DNA from: Victivallaceae bacterium
Lineage (GTDB): Bacteria > Verrucomicrobiota > Lentisphaeria > Victivallales > Victivallaceae
Reading direction: 5' to 3'
NCBI GenBank assembly: GCA_021647315.1
Contig: JAKIUY010000033.1
Location: 1-37,742 of the forward strand
DNA length: 37,742 bases
Under the pieces are notes generated by a model that saw nothing but the letters and a program-made list of their open reading frames with translations, had not been told where the DNA came from and did not search any database. Positions 1 through 8,736 of the stretch are shown piece after piece. Position 1 is the first letter of the stretch; each line of letters opens with the position of its first letter. A program made the position numbers and the translations under genes.

Positions 1-258
1 ATTTTCAACTAATATTCAATTCCCAATGCTCAATTTTCAATTTCAAAGTTTTTTTCTTCACTTCATCTGTTGGATATTCCGTGTGCGATATTGGATATTC
101 AATTTTTTCCTATTTCGCACGAGTCATATATTATATGCTAAATATAGAAAAATAAAAGTAAAAAGGCGGGTTTATTATTTGACTTTCACACTATTGACTG
201 CTAGGATATTTCTGTATTATCTTTCAGACTTATACAACCAGCAAACGGGAGAACAAAG
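1..258. repeat. Intergenic region with heptamer array
   Basis: AT-rich non-coding leader of the thymidylate synthase gene. Positions 15-42 are four tandem heptads (ttcaatt, cccaatg, ctcaatt, ttcaatt). Their reverse complement, AATTGAA, fits the same RRYTRRA consensus as the arrays at 6246 and 27531. GTGCGA near 81 and TCGCAC near 114 could pair around a loop of about 28 nt. An open frame across 26-262 is low-complexity translation of this DNA and is not annotated. Confidence 0.55.
179..220 (+). promoter_or_regulatory. Candidate sigma70 promoter(s) for thyA
   Basis: Two overlapping candidates are visible. TTGACT at 179-184 is followed after 17 nt by TAGGAT (202-207). TTGACT at 194-199 is followed after 15 nt by TATTAT (215-220). 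Both lie 40-60 nt before the start codon at 259. The call is by eye from consensus only. Confidence 0.4.
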
Positions 259-1101
259 ATGAACGGAATTCCAGTTTTAACCGCCAGTGGTAACGGCATC
301 GCCGAAGCATGGGAAAATTCTTTAGTCGCACTTTACGAACATGGTTGCGACATCAAAACCATGTATGACCGACCGGAAGACCCACCAAGTAAAGATTCTA
401 CCATGATGATTACCATCGAAAATCCCCTGGCCGAACCGATGATTCATAAAGATTTCCCGGGCGGTCTTGAAGATTTACAGGAATATACCATGGAAGTGGT
501 CGAAGGGATCAAAAATCATCTGGTTCGTGATCAGAATGACCCGGAAGACACCCGTTGGGAGTATACCTACAATGAACGGCTATTTAAATACAATGTCCCC
601 GGGCTTGACGGCGTATTTGACCAAATCGAAATCATTGCGGCAAAACTGGCGAAAACACCCTATTCACGCCGGGCTCAGGCTATAACCTGGAAAGTGTGGG
701 AAGATAACAGCTGTTACGATCCAGCCTGCCTGCAAAGTATTTGGTGCAGGATTACAACTGAAAACGATATCAATTACCTGAATGCCAATATTCGTTTCCG
801 TTCAAACGATGCCTATAAAGCGGCATTCATGAATATTTTTGCCTTGGTTCAGCTCCAGAAAAAGATTGCGGAACGCATAGCTGAACTTTCCGGCAAAGAG
901 GTCAGGTTGGGACGTTACGTTCATTTCGCCGACAGCTACCATATCTACGGTTCATATTTCAATGAATTCAAGGGACGCTTTATCGGCGGGCTTGAGAAAC
1001 GTAATTTCGAAGACCGCACCTATAACTATGCAGACATCAAAGACATCATGGATGATGCCAGACCGATGATTATGCAAAAAGTCGCGGAAATGAGTAAATA
1101 G
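259..1101 (+). CDS. thyA: Thymidylate synthase, ThyA superfamily (divergent, archaeal-like)
   Basis: Thymidylate synthase methylates dUMP to dTMP with methylene-tetrahydrofolate in the cytosol. The 280-residue protein shows the family landmarks. The likely nucleophile is Cys157 in DPACLQS. The phosphate/dUMP-binding stretch RSNDAYKAAFMNIFAL covers about 181-196, and DSYHIYGSY (225-233) matches the DxHIY motif. The canonical bacterial P-C-H-x3-Q-F active site is not present: the residue after Cys is Leu, and the overall style resembles the shorter methanogen-type ThyA relatives. GGGAG seven bases before ATG 259 supports the start. A dCMP deaminase, which supplies dUMP, is encoded at 25406. The alternative within the superfamily is a dUMP/dCMP hydroxymethylase-like enzyme, which I consider less likely for a chromosomal gene. 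Confidence 0.8.
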   Translation: MNGIPVLTASGNGIAEAWENSLVALYEHGCDIKTMYDRPEDPPSKDSTMMITIENPLAEPMIHKDFPGGLEDLQEYTMEVVEGIKNHLVRDQNDPEDTRWEYTYNERLFKYNVPGLDGVFDQIEIIAAKLAKTPYSRRAQAITWKVWEDNSCYDPACLQSIWCRITTENDINYLNANIRFRSNDAYKAAFMNIFALVQLQKKIAERIAELSGKEVRLGRYVHFADSYHIYGSYFNEFKGRFIGGLEKRNFEDRTYNYADIKDIMDDARPMIMQKVAEMSK

Positions 1102-1117
1102 ACGGTACTCGAAAAGG
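1099..1117 (+). repeat. 19-bp dispersed motif TAGACnnnACTCGAAAAGG
   Basis: The motif starts at the stop codon of the thymidylate synthase gene. Further copies lie just after fabI (33970-33988) and next to the hpt start (20681-20699), all on the same strand. Only three central bases vary. Function unknown. Confidence 0.5.
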
Positions 1118-1187
1118 TCGCTAGATGATATTTTTTGTTGGAGTACAGACTTTTTCTAAAATTAGGTGATGCTGAAAGCAGACAATT

Positions 1188-1391
1188 TTATTTAACTGAA
1201 CTGCCGCTCTGTTTTTCAATATTACTGATCCGGTTCGCTCCGCCCCGATTAGCTCTGCTCTGGGTCTTTTTAATAAATTTGCCCCAAGCCAGCCAGCCGC
1301 CGTAGCCTACTCCGGCCAGAATTGCAAGAATAATCAGTATTTTAATTTTCTGCCATACCCCAACCATAAAACTCTTCATTTTGTAACCCAT
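1188..1391 (-). CDS. Small single-pass membrane protein, unknown function
   Basis: A 67-residue protein with one clear hydrophobic helix, about residues 19-35 (ILIILAILAGVGYGGWL), and a basic Ser/Asn/Gly-rich tail. GGAG eight bases upstream of the ATG supports it as a real gene. I recognise no family. It lies alone on the minus strand between thyA and cinA, convergent with thyA. The strong start signal and hydrophobic profile are the only evidence, so a spurious frame remains possible. Confidence 0.5.
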   Translation of the reverse strand: MGYKMKSFMVGVWQKIKILIILAILAGVGYGGWLAWGKFIKKTQSRANRGGANRISNIEKQSGSSVK

Positions 1392-1602
1392 TTAAACATC
1401 TCCAGATATTTGGTTTAACCGCTAAAGGAATTGCTGAAAAATACAACAGCTCTAACCATATTATGGTGCAAACCGAACAAAAATGCAAATTTTTTTTCAT
1501 TAATTGTCCTAAATATCCAATGAATCACAAATTAAGGTGGATATTTTTCTAACATCCTCTACAATATACAATAAATAAAATTTTAAATATAAGGACGAAC
1601 AA

Positions 1603-2832
1603 GTGAAAACAACCACTATCTGTACCGGCAGTGAACTGCTGAAAGGAACAACCGTCAATACCAATATGGCAACCATCGGTGTCGCGCTGACTGAACTCGG
1701 CATGCCACCGGAACAGGGTATGGTGGTCGCGGATGACCCGAATTTAATGACTGAAGCATTGAAAAAGCTGGCTCCGGAATCTGATTTGATAATTACCAGT
1801 GGCGGTCTGGGGCCGACATGCGATGATCTGACCCGTAAAGTTGTCTGCGATTTTCTCAGGATGGAACTTGAAGAAAACCGGCAGTTACATGAAGAATTAA
1901 CCCGACGCTGGAATATCCGTCGTCCAAATCAAACTCCGCCACCTGAATATTATTTTCAGTCACTGGCACCACGCAATGCCATCATCCTGAACAACAGTGT
2001 CGGCTCGGCACCGGGAATGTTACTGGAATCAACAATTGACGGCAAGCAATTACGCATCGCAATGCTCCCAGGACCACCCGGGGAACTGATCCCGATGCTG
2101 GAGGATGAACTTATACCGCAACTGCGTAAACTGTCGCCTGCGATTATGCATACTACAGGATTTCTATTGGCTGGAATCCCTGAAATGGAAGCGGAAAAAA
2201 AGATTCAGCCACTACTTACCGGAACGCCGGTCGAACTTGCATTGTGTGCCTCGCTTTACGGCGTTAAAGTTTTTTTCAGCGGCAGCGACCATGCTCTGGT
2301 ACAGCAGAAAGCCGCCGAAGTCGCTGATAAGTTCGGCAGCAAAGCACTTGAACCCGGTTCAATTAACCTGATCGAGGATATTTCAAAACTGTTGCTCCAG
2401 CGCAAACTTACACTCTGCACAGCTGAATCCTGCACCGGTGGCATGATTGCCACCGCCATTACCGATCTGCCGGGCGCTTCACAACTGTTCAGAGGTTCAA
2501 TTATCGCCTATCACAATGAAGTAAAAGAACAACTGCTCGGTGTTGATAAAACTCTCCTTGAGACAGCTGGCGCGGTAAGTGCCGATTGTGTCGAACAGAT
2601 GGTAGCAGGCGCCTGTCACAGATTTTCAGCTACTGCCGGAATTGCCGTCAGTGGTATTGCCGGTCCAACTGGCGGTACGGCTGAAAAACCGGTCGGCTTG
2701 ATCTATATCGCGGCTCAGCTCAACGGTAAACGCATAGTTAAACAGTTTAATTTCACCGGCAACCGCCAGATGATTCGCGAACGGACGGTCGCCAAGGCAT
2801 TGCTGATACTGCGAGAAATGATTATAGAGTAA
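1603..2832 (+). CDS. cinA: CinA family protein (nicotinamide-nucleotide amidase)
   Basis: CinA proteins join an N-terminal molybdopterin-binding-like domain (COG1058, ADP-ribose pyrophosphatase in some homologues) to a C-terminal NMN deamidase domain (COG1546). They recycle NMN in pyridine-nucleotide salvage. Of the 409 residues, the N-terminal half has GSELLKGTTVNTN, SGGLGPTCDDLTRK and MLPGPPGEL. The C-terminal domain starts near residue 265 with LCTAESCTGG and contains VSGIAGPTGGTAEKPVG, the classic CinA signature. Length is normal for the full two-domain protein. The start is GTG, chosen because AAGGA sits seven bases upstream and the protein begins directly with the conserved domain. It appears monocistronic; a repeat-rich gap follows. 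Confidence 0.93.
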   Translation: MKTTTICTGSELLKGTTVNTNMATIGVALTELGMPPEQGMVVADDPNLMTEALKKLAPESDLIITSGGLGPTCDDLTRKVVCDFLRMELEENRQLHEELTRRWNIRRPNQTPPPEYYFQSLAPRNAIILNNSVGSAPGMLLESTIDGKQLRIAMLPGPPGELIPMLEDELIPQLRKLSPAIMHTTGFLLAGIPEMEAEKKIQPLLTGTPVELALCASLYGVKVFFSGSDHALVQQKAAEVADKFGSKALEPGSINLIEDISKLLLQRKLTLCTAESCTGGMIATAITDLPGASQLFRGSIIAYHNEVKEQLLGVDKTLLETAGAVSADCVEQMVAGACHRFSATAGIAVSGIAGPTGGTAEKPVGLIYIAAQLNGKRIVKQFNFTGNRQMIRERTVAKALLILREMIIE

Positions 2833-3172
2833 TAGAGGCTCTTTGCGTTCGGGCAACGCAAGCGACTGGCTTTACGCTTCAATTGAACATAACCGGCTGC
2901 GGCGGAACTTTTTCAGACAGGATTGACAGGATTTTTTATTTTATCCTGTTTTATCCTGTTATCCTGTCAAAAATACAATTTCCTATTAGTTCAAGATAGA
3001 GTATTTAAGCAAAAAAGCAAAATTAAACTGGTAGAATCACAACAATGAGACTATTTTAATAAGAATAAAGTGCAGACAAAAATATCCTCGTATATTTCGG
3101 CTGGACAAGAATATAGCAGTAATGAAATAAAAACAACTATAAAATTATAATTATGAAAAAAGAATTGAGACC
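2833..3172. repeat. Repeat-rich intergenic region
   Basis: The gap of about 340 bp has no gene. Positions 2838-2870 repeat 20789-20821 (GCTCTTTGCG-GCAAGCnACTGGC, with an internal TTGCG/CGCAA hairpin). Positions 2885-2969 are the longest type of ACCGGC element: the hairpin, then GACAGGAT direct repeats, then their inverted complements ATCCTGTC. This extended element recurs inverted at 25199-25290. The rest, 2970-3172, is AT-rich and presumably carries the promoter of the ABC gene, but I see no convincing boxes. Confidence 0.6.
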
Positions 3173-4198
3173 ATGCCATTACTACAAATTAAAAATCTTT
3201 CAGTAAGTTTTGCCAGCGGCAAGCAACTGCTGTCTGTTGTCCAGAACGTCTCTTTTGAAGTAGAACGCGGCGAGATAGTGGCTCTGGTCGGCGAGAGCGG
3301 TTGTGGGAAAAGTGTGACCTGCCTTGCGCTGACAAAACTGCTGCCAGAACCTCCGGCCCACTACTGCGGCGGGACAATAACCTTTAATTACAACGATAAA
3401 AACTGGCAGATGCTGTCGCTAAAACCCCGTGAACTTCAGAAAATCCGCGGGGGAAAAATTGCCTATATTTTCCAGGAACCTTCAGTATCACTCAATCCGG
3501 TATTCAAGGTTGGTGAACAGATCGCGGAAGCAGTACTGCTGCATCACAGTGAACCGCATAATGTTGAACAGATTGTATTGTCGCTGCTTGAAGATGTCGG
3601 CATTCCAGATCCGGCAACCCGAATCAAATGCTATCCTCACGAACTAAGCGGCGGCATGCAGCAGCGAATTATGATTGCCATGGCACTGGCCGGGGAACCT
3701 GAACTGCTGATTGCAGACGAACCGACAACAGCACTTGATGTAACAATTCAGGCACAGATACTTGATCTGCTCCGTGAATTGCAGCGCAAACGCTCAATGT
3801 CAATTATTCTGGTAACTCATAATCTGGGTATTGTTGCTGAAGTGGCCGACAGAGTAGTTGTCATGTATGCCGGTCATACTGTTGAATCAGCCCCGGCACA
3901 AACATTAATAGATAACCCGCAACATCCTTATACTCGGGCGTTACTAAACGCGGTGCCGCAACTGGGGCATTCAGACAAACAGCTGACCTCGATTCCCGGC
4001 ACAATTCCATCACCGGAAAACTTTCCTCATGGCTGCCGTTTTTACGGACGCTGTGTCAGATGTGAAACCCTGACCGAGGAACAAAAACAATCATGCGCAA
4101 GCCGGACGCCATCATGGTATAACTGCGGAACAGAACATTTTCACCGCTGTTTTTATCCACCTTCTCCTGTTATTGAACAAAGCGAGGTAGCATCATGA
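3173..4198 (+). CDS. Oligo/dipeptide ABC transporter ATP-binding protein (DppD/OppD type)
   Basis: A cytoplasmic ATPase that would energise uptake of peptides, nickel or oligosaccharides. Of the 341 residues, the Walker A is GESGCGKS (40-47), the ABC signature LSGGMQQR (158-165), and the Walker B/catalytic Glu is in LLIADEPT (178-185). The C-terminal third carries the oligopeptide/dipeptide extension with its Cys-rich FYGRCVRCETL region, which in this family can hold an Fe-S cluster. No permease, partner ATPase (DppF) or substrate-binding protein is in the window, so the substrate cannot be assigned and partners must be elsewhere. Its stop overlaps the next start (ATGA), which implies translational coupling to the TPR protein. 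The ribosome-binding site is weak. Confidence 0.88.
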   Translation: MPLLQIKNLSVSFASGKQLLSVVQNVSFEVERGEIVALVGESGCGKSVTCLALTKLLPEPPAHYCGGTITFNYNDKNWQMLSLKPRELQKIRGGKIAYIFQEPSVSLNPVFKVGEQIAEAVLLHHSEPHNVEQIVLSLLEDVGIPDPATRIKCYPHELSGGMQQRIMIAMALAGEPELLIADEPTTALDVTIQAQILDLLRELQRKRSMSIILVTHNLGIVAEVADRVVVMYAGHTVESAPAQTLIDNPQHPYTRALLNAVPQLGHSDKQLTSIPGTIPSPENFPHGCRFYGRCVRCETLTEEQKQSCASRTPSWYNCGTEHFHRCFYPPSPVIEQSEVAS

Positions 4199-4920
4199 AT
4201 AAATCACTGTCACTGGTTATTGCATTAACAGTTGTAATCATCATTACAGTTGTACTCACCTATTTCGATCTTATGGATATGGATCGCAAAAATGCCGCAA
4301 AAAATCTCAGCATTCCGGATCCGGCACTCAGACTGACCAGACATAATCAGCCATACTCAAAGGCGGGTTCCAAATACCGTATAGAACAATGGAACAAAGA
4401 AAAAATGGCTAGCGAAGGCAGACAGTTTATCGGCAAAGCTTATCTGTTTTACCGCAATGGAAAATTAGCCGCAGCGGAGGAAGCCGTCAGAACCGCATTA
4501 ATTCTTTTGCCACAAGATAACAATGCGCTTGCTCTGCTTGGACGTATTCTGTATGAAACCGGGCGTTATGATCTAGCTGAACAGGTGTTCAGAGAACAGG
4601 TAAAACAGCGCAAAAGCGCAAAAGCATATAACAATCTAGGCGAAGCGATGGCACGCCTGGGAAAATATCAGGAAGCTATCGAAATTTTCAATCTTGCCGC
4701 AGAGCGCCAGCCTTCGTCCGCAACAATCCAACTCAATCTTGCCGGCCTCCACTCTATTAGCGGCAATAAAAATCAAGCACTGCAGTTTTTCCGTCAGGCT
4801 TTTAGTATATTGGGCTACAAGGTTGTACCGGTCGCTCATGATCCGGCACTTGACTATATCCGTTCCGAACCTGAATTCAAGCAGATTATCAAGTCGGCAA
4901 AACAGCTGCAACCACAATAA
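4195..4920 (+). CDS. Membrane-anchored TPR-repeat protein
   Basis: A 241-residue protein with an N-terminal uncleaved signal-anchor (about residues 4-24, LSLVIALTVVIIITVVLTY), followed by a periplasmic domain containing tetratricopeptide repeats from about residue 75 to 210. Recognisable TPR helices include ALLGRILYETGRYDLAEQVF, AYNNLGEAMARLGKYQEAI and IQLNLAGLHSISGNKNQAL. TPR domains bind partner proteins; no catalytic motif is visible. The ATG overlaps the stop of the ABC ATPase by four bases, and a GAGG sequence precedes it. It may be a scaffold for an envelope complex; a link to transport is inference from the overlap only. Confidence 0.75.
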   Translation: MNKSLSLVIALTVVIIITVVLTYFDLMDMDRKNAAKNLSIPDPALRLTRHNQPYSKAGSKYRIEQWNKEKMASEGRQFIGKAYLFYRNGKLAAAEEAVRTALILLPQDNNALALLGRILYETGRYDLAEQVFREQVKQRKSAKAYNNLGEAMARLGKYQEAIEIFNLAAERQPSSATIQLNLAGLHSISGNKNQALQFFRQAFSILGYKVVPVAHDPALDYIRSEPEFKQIIKSAKQLQPQ

Positions 4921-5204
4921 GATAATTTTAACTCTTCGTGGCGCCCTTAAATCACGATAGCAGTTGCCATTTATCAAATGCCGATTATAGTACATGAAAA
5001 GTAATGAATGAACATAACCGGCTCTGCCGGCACTTAAAACAGTAGCCTGCGACTTCCAGGCGCATGGGCAAATAATCCCCAATGGGGATGATGGATTTGT
5101 GCCAGGATGTCGCCTGTTGAAAACCACGCAGTGAAACTACTAGCGGAAATATAATTTCCTATTAGATTAAAATAGTAAAATCAAACAAATTGAGGAAATA
5201 TCTT
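4921..5204. repeat. Intergenic region with several repeat fragments
   Basis: No gene is seen. The region holds an ACCGGC-tct-GCCGG hairpin copy (5009-5035) and a block AGTAGCCTGC...CCAGGCGCATnGGCAAATA (5040-5073) shared with 10322-10382. It also has a perfect ATCCCC-aat-GGGGAT hairpin (5075-5089) and a block GTCGCCTGTTGAAA...CCACGCAGTGAAA (about 5109-5136) that recurs inverted at about 20713-20741. The last 40 bases before lpxD are AT-rich. Confidence 0.55.
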
Positions 5205-6254
5205 ATGTCTGAAAACAAACAGTTAACCGCACAGCAAATCGCCGACTTGACGGAAGGCACCATCAAAGGCAATTCGAAACGCATAATAACCCAAGTATCA
5301 TCGCTGGCGGAGGCCACTGCAACCAGTGTCTCTTTTATCGGCAACAGTCGTTACCTGAGCCAGCTGGAAACCTCTAAGGCCGGGGTTATACTGGTAAAAC
5401 CTGATTTAGAACAGGAACCTAACGAAAATCAGACCTTTATCGTCTGTGATAATATCGACGTGGCATTTTCAAAAGCCATTATGGCATTCGCACCGCCGCC
5501 AATTGAATATGAACATGGTATTCACCCGACAGCTTATGTCGCGGATTCAGTGACCATCGGTGAAAATGTCGCCATCGGTCCGAATGCAACCGTCGAAGCA
5601 GACGCGGTTATCGGCAACAACTCTACGATCTGTGCCGGAGCATATATCGGGCATCAGGCAAAAATCGGCAATGACTGCCTGATCTATCAAAATGTTACAA
5701 TTTCATTCCGTTGTGTGCTCGGCAACCGGGTCATTATTCAACCAGGCGTGGTGCTTGGCGGTGACGGTTACGGCTTTGCCCCGACCCCGACCGGAATTAT
5801 CAAACTGCCGCAGGTCGGTATTGTCGAAATTCAGGATGATGTCGAAATCGGCGCCAATACCACTATTGACCGCGCAAGATTCGGTAAAACCCTTATCCAG
5901 ACCGGCACCAAAATAGATAATCAGGTCATGATCGCCCATAATGTCGATGTAGGTGCCCATACCCTGATCGTGGCTCAAGCCGGTGTTGCTGGTAGCACAA
6001 AAATTGGCACAGGCTGTATTATCGCGGCAAAAGTCGGCATTAACGGTCATATTACCATTGGTGATGGTGCTCAAATTGCCGGAATGGCAGGGGTAAAAGA
6101 TAGTATTCCAGCTGGCGCAATTGCTGTTGGTGCTCCAGCCGAAAATCAACGTAATTTTATTAAACGTCTATCTCTGCCGAAAAAAGTTGACCGGATTTCA
6201 AAGAAAATCAAAGAACTTGAAGCTGAAATAACTAGGTTGAAAGCTAGAAGTTAG
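5205..6254 (+). CDS. lpxD: UDP-3-O-acylglucosamine N-acyltransferase LpxD
   Basis: LpxD adds the second (N-linked) 3-hydroxyacyl chain from acyl-ACP to UDP-3-O-acyl-glucosamine in lipid A synthesis. The 349-residue protein has an N-terminal uridine-binding domain (TAQQIADLTEGTIKG). A left-handed beta-helix of hexapeptide repeats follows from about residue 105, and the catalytic-histidine segment is MIAHNVDVGAH. The C-terminal helix KKVDRISKKIKELEAEI is typical. I place the start at ATG 5205 (MSENKQL) because GAGG lies nine bases upstream; an in-frame TTG at 5190 lies before that site. The last codons and the TAG stop (LKARS*) are formed by the heptamer repeat array that begins at 6246. It implies an LPS-bearing outer membrane. 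Confidence 0.95.
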   Translation: MSENKQLTAQQIADLTEGTIKGNSKRIITQVSSLAEATATSVSFIGNSRYLSQLETSKAGVILVKPDLEQEPNENQTFIVCDNIDVAFSKAIMAFAPPPIEYEHGIHPTAYVADSVTIGENVAIGPNATVEADAVIGNNSTICAGAYIGHQAKIGNDCLIYQNVTISFRCVLGNRVIIQPGVVLGGDGYGFAPTPTGIIKLPQVGIVEIQDDVEIGANTTIDRARFGKTLIQTGTKIDNQVMIAHNVDVGAHTLIVAQAGVAGSTKIGTGCIIAAKVGINGHITIGDGAQIAGMAGVKDSIPAGAIAVGAPAENQRNFIKRLSLPKKVDRISKKIKELEAEITRLKARS

Positions 6255-6301
6255 GAGTTAGGAGTTAGAAGCTGGAAACTGGGAGTTGGGGACTGGGGGA
6301 T
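6246..6301 (+). repeat. Tandem array of eight degenerate heptamers
   Basis: Consecutive heptads tagaagt, taggagt, taggagt, tagaagc, tggaaac, tgggagt, tggggac, tggggga run without spacers from inside the last codons of lpxD, and the second supplies its TAG stop. The purine pattern matches arrays at 27531 and, inverted, at 15-42. Two near-repeats of GTCCAT (about 6310-6328) follow before the polymerase gene. Confidence 0.75.
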
Positions 6302-6358
6302 AATAATATTGTCCATTAGTCCATCAGTCCTATTATCATTCACAACCTGAGTAAAAAT

Positions 6359-8572
6359 ATGCAATTAGGTAAAATAGTCGAGTCGCGTTATGAGAATGTT
6401 GTCGCAATCGAATCTGACGGTCATGACAATGCGATGATCTACTGTCGCGAAGAGGACAAGGTAATTCTTACTGAAACCCCTTTCAGGCCGTTTATTCTGC
6501 TTGAATCAGCTGATTCAATGGTTGGATTTGAACTAGAATGTCGGATTACTGAGTTGAACGGCAATGCGGACTTTGCCTATGTTGTCTCATTTGCCACTTT
6601 ACCGATTTATGAAAGTGCCAAAAAGTTTCTCAAACAGGTTACCGGGGCAAATCCTTCATCCTCCGGGTCACCCTATCGGGTTATTACTGATATTTATCAG
6701 CAGATGATGATTTCACTTCGGCTCCGCAGTTTTCACGGCATGGACTTTGCCGCGGTTCGACGGTTGCAGTTTGATATCGAAACACTCTGCGATCCCAACT
6801 TCTCATTTCCCAATCCTGAACGTCCTGAAGATAAAATTATCATTATTTCCATGAGTGACAGTACTGGGTGGGAAAAGGTTATTTCGCTCAATGATATGGA
6901 TGAGAAGGAGTTGCTAGAAACATTTGTTGCAACTGTACAGGAGCGTGACCCGGATGTGCTTGAAGGGCATAATATTTTTCGTTTTGACCTCCCCTATATT
7001 GAAAAACGAGCAAAACAGCACAGGGTAAAACTGTTATTAGGTCGCGACGGATCGGTGATAAAAAAACGCAATTCGCGTTTTTCTGCAGCCGAACGTACAA
7101 TTAATTATACCCGTTATGATCTTTTCGGTCGCCATATTGTTGATACTTTTCATCTGACCCAGTTTTATGACATCACTCACCGTAGCCTTGAAAGCTACGG
7201 CTTGAAAAATGTCGCACGTCATTTTGGGGTTGCCGCTCCGAACCGCACCTATATTGATGGAGATGACATCACCCGTTGCTGGCATGAAGAACGGGATACC
7301 TTACTGGCTTATGCATTGGATGATGTCAGGGAAACACGGGCAATTGCCAGGATTCTTGCTCCCAGCACCTTTTACCAAGCTCAACTCATTCCATACAAAT
7401 ATCAGGATTGCGTTATCCGGGGCAATGCAACCAAAATTGAAGCAATGCTGCTGTCTGAATACCTGGCAGTGAAACAGAGCCTGCCACGCCCCGAAGGATC
7501 ACGTGGCTTTTCCGGTGCCCTTACCAAGGCATTTCAAACCGGCGTCTTCAAAAATGTCTGGCACTGTGATATCCGTTCACTCTACCCATCAATTATTCTG
7601 GCTGAAGGATGGTGCCCGGAACGTGATATTCTCAAAGCCTACCCACGTTTGCTGGGCAAACTGAGGGATTTCAGATTCAGTGCCAAGGATGCGGAAAAGA
7701 GTGCCGCTACGCCGGCAAGCAAAGACTATTTCAATGCCCTCCAGACCACTTTCAAGATCCTGATAAATTCATTTTACGGCTATGTTGGATTTTCAATGGC
7801 AACCTTTAATGATTATGCCTTAGCGGATAATATCACTTCGCGCGGCCGGGAAATCTTAACCTTAATGCTCGATTATCTGGAAGCAAGCGGAGCTACAGTT
7901 ATCGAAATGGATACTGATGGTATCTACTTCCAGCCTCCACCCGGGGTTAAATCCACCGAAATTATGGAAGCTGATATTCAAAATGAGTTACCGGAAGGCA
8001 TCACCGTGGAGCTCGACTCGACCTACCCCTCTATGTTCTGCTATAAAAGCAAAAATTATGCGTTAATGGATGAAAACGGCGAGATCGCAGTCACCGGTGC
8101 CGCCTTGAAATCACGTGGACTGGAACCATTCCAACGCGAAATAATTCATCAGTTGATAGCCTTACGCCTCTCTGAAGAAAATGATAAAATTGGTCCAATG
8201 TTTGAAAAATATCGCGAGGCTCTACTCAACCATGAACTTCCGCTCAATAAAATTGCCAAAAGTGAAACACTTAATGATTCAACAGATAATTACCGCCGTA
8301 AAATGGCTACCGGCAAAGGTCGGCGCAGTGCTGCTTATGAATTGGCCATCGCCTCCGGCCTGGATTATCGCCAAGGTGATCAGGTAGCGTTTTATGTCAT
8401 CGGTGACAAAAAACGGGTTTCTGTCGTTGATAACTCAAAACTGCTAAACAGTGCCGGCGAAAATCGGGACGAGAACACCGCCTACTACATCGGCAAGCTC
8501 GACGAACTCTATAAAAAATTTGCACCGGAAATCGTCGAACCTAAAATCAGCGAAAACGATCTGTTCAGTTAA
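6359..8572 (+). CDS. Family B DNA polymerase with 3'-5' exonuclease
   Basis: A template-directed DNA polymerase of the Pol II/archaeal-eukaryotic B type, 737 residues, somewhat shorter than E. coli Pol II. The exonuclease motifs are present: FDIET (D139/E141), GHNIFRFDL (D210) and YALDDVRET (D321/322). Polymerase motif A is DIRSLYPSI (from D404), motif B KILINSFYG (466-474) and motif C MDTDGIYF (D518, D520), so both activities should be intact. The N-terminal 130 residues resemble the usual B-family N-terminal domain but are poorly conserved. It stands alone between lpxD and accA, with no SOS box recognised upstream. The likely role is repair or translesion synthesis, inferred from bacterial Pol II; the replicative role belongs to Pol III in bacteria. 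The Shine-Dalgarno is weak (CTGAG). Confidence 0.9.
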   Translation: MQLGKIVESRYENVVAIESDGHDNAMIYCREEDKVILTETPFRPFILLESADSMVGFELECRITELNGNADFAYVVSFATLPIYESAKKFLKQVTGANPSSSGSPYRVITDIYQQMMISLRLRSFHGMDFAAVRRLQFDIETLCDPNFSFPNPERPEDKIIIISMSDSTGWEKVISLNDMDEKELLETFVATVQERDPDVLEGHNIFRFDLPYIEKRAKQHRVKLLLGRDGSVIKKRNSRFSAAERTINYTRYDLFGRHIVDTFHLTQFYDITHRSLESYGLKNVARHFGVAAPNRTYIDGDDITRCWHEERDTLLAYALDDVRETRAIARILAPSTFYQAQLIPYKYQDCVIRGNATKIEAMLLSEYLAVKQSLPRPEGSRGFSGALTKAFQTGVFKNVWHCDIRSLYPSIILAEGWCPERDILKAYPRLLGKLRDFRFSAKDAEKSAATPASKDYFNALQTTFKILINSFYGYVGFSMATFNDYALADNITSRGREILTLMLDYLEASGATVIEMDTDGIYFQPPPGVKSTEIMEADIQNELPEGITVELDSTYPSMFCYKSKNYALMDENGEIAVTGAALKSRGLEPFQREIIHQLIALRLSEENDKIGPMFEKYREALLNHELPLNKIAKSETLNDSTDNYRRKMATGKGRRSAAYELAIASGLDYRQGDQVAFYVIGDKKRVSVVDNSKLLNSAGENRDENTAYYIGKLDELYKKFAPEIVEPKISENDLFS

Positions 8573-8650
8573 AAATTTTAAAAGGATAACCAATTTTTTC
8601 TGGGTATTATTTGAAATTATGCCTAAAACGGAGTAAATTTATTGTTAATT

Positions 8651-8720
8651 AAAAATTAAAACTTACCCAAAATGGGTATAGCTAAAATAATGAACTAAAA
8701 CTTACCCGTACACGGGTATA
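8651..8720 (+). repeat. Two TACCC palindromes upstream of accA
   Basis: Two copies of a unit (A-rich ACTAAAACT then a palindrome then TA) lie in tandem 18 bp before accA. The first is TACCCA-aaa-TGGGTA (8664-8678) and the second TACCCG-taca-CGGGTA (8703-8718). Their arms differ by a compensated base pair. Related sites lie at 15440-15454 and, imperfectly, at 11665-11678. They could be operator sites or hairpins in the accA leader. Confidence 0.6.
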
Positions 8721-8736
8721 ACCAGCAGGTAAATAT

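Noticed and set aside
26-262. Open frame of 78 codons at the left end
   Set aside because: Phe/Tyr-rich low-complexity translation of an AT-rich region containing heptamer repeats; no ribosome-binding site, and it overlaps the thyA leader and promoter candidates.
4636-5127. Minus-strand frame of 163 codons
   Set aside because: Largely antisense to the TPR gene and extending into a repeat-rich gap; no family resemblance and no start signal.
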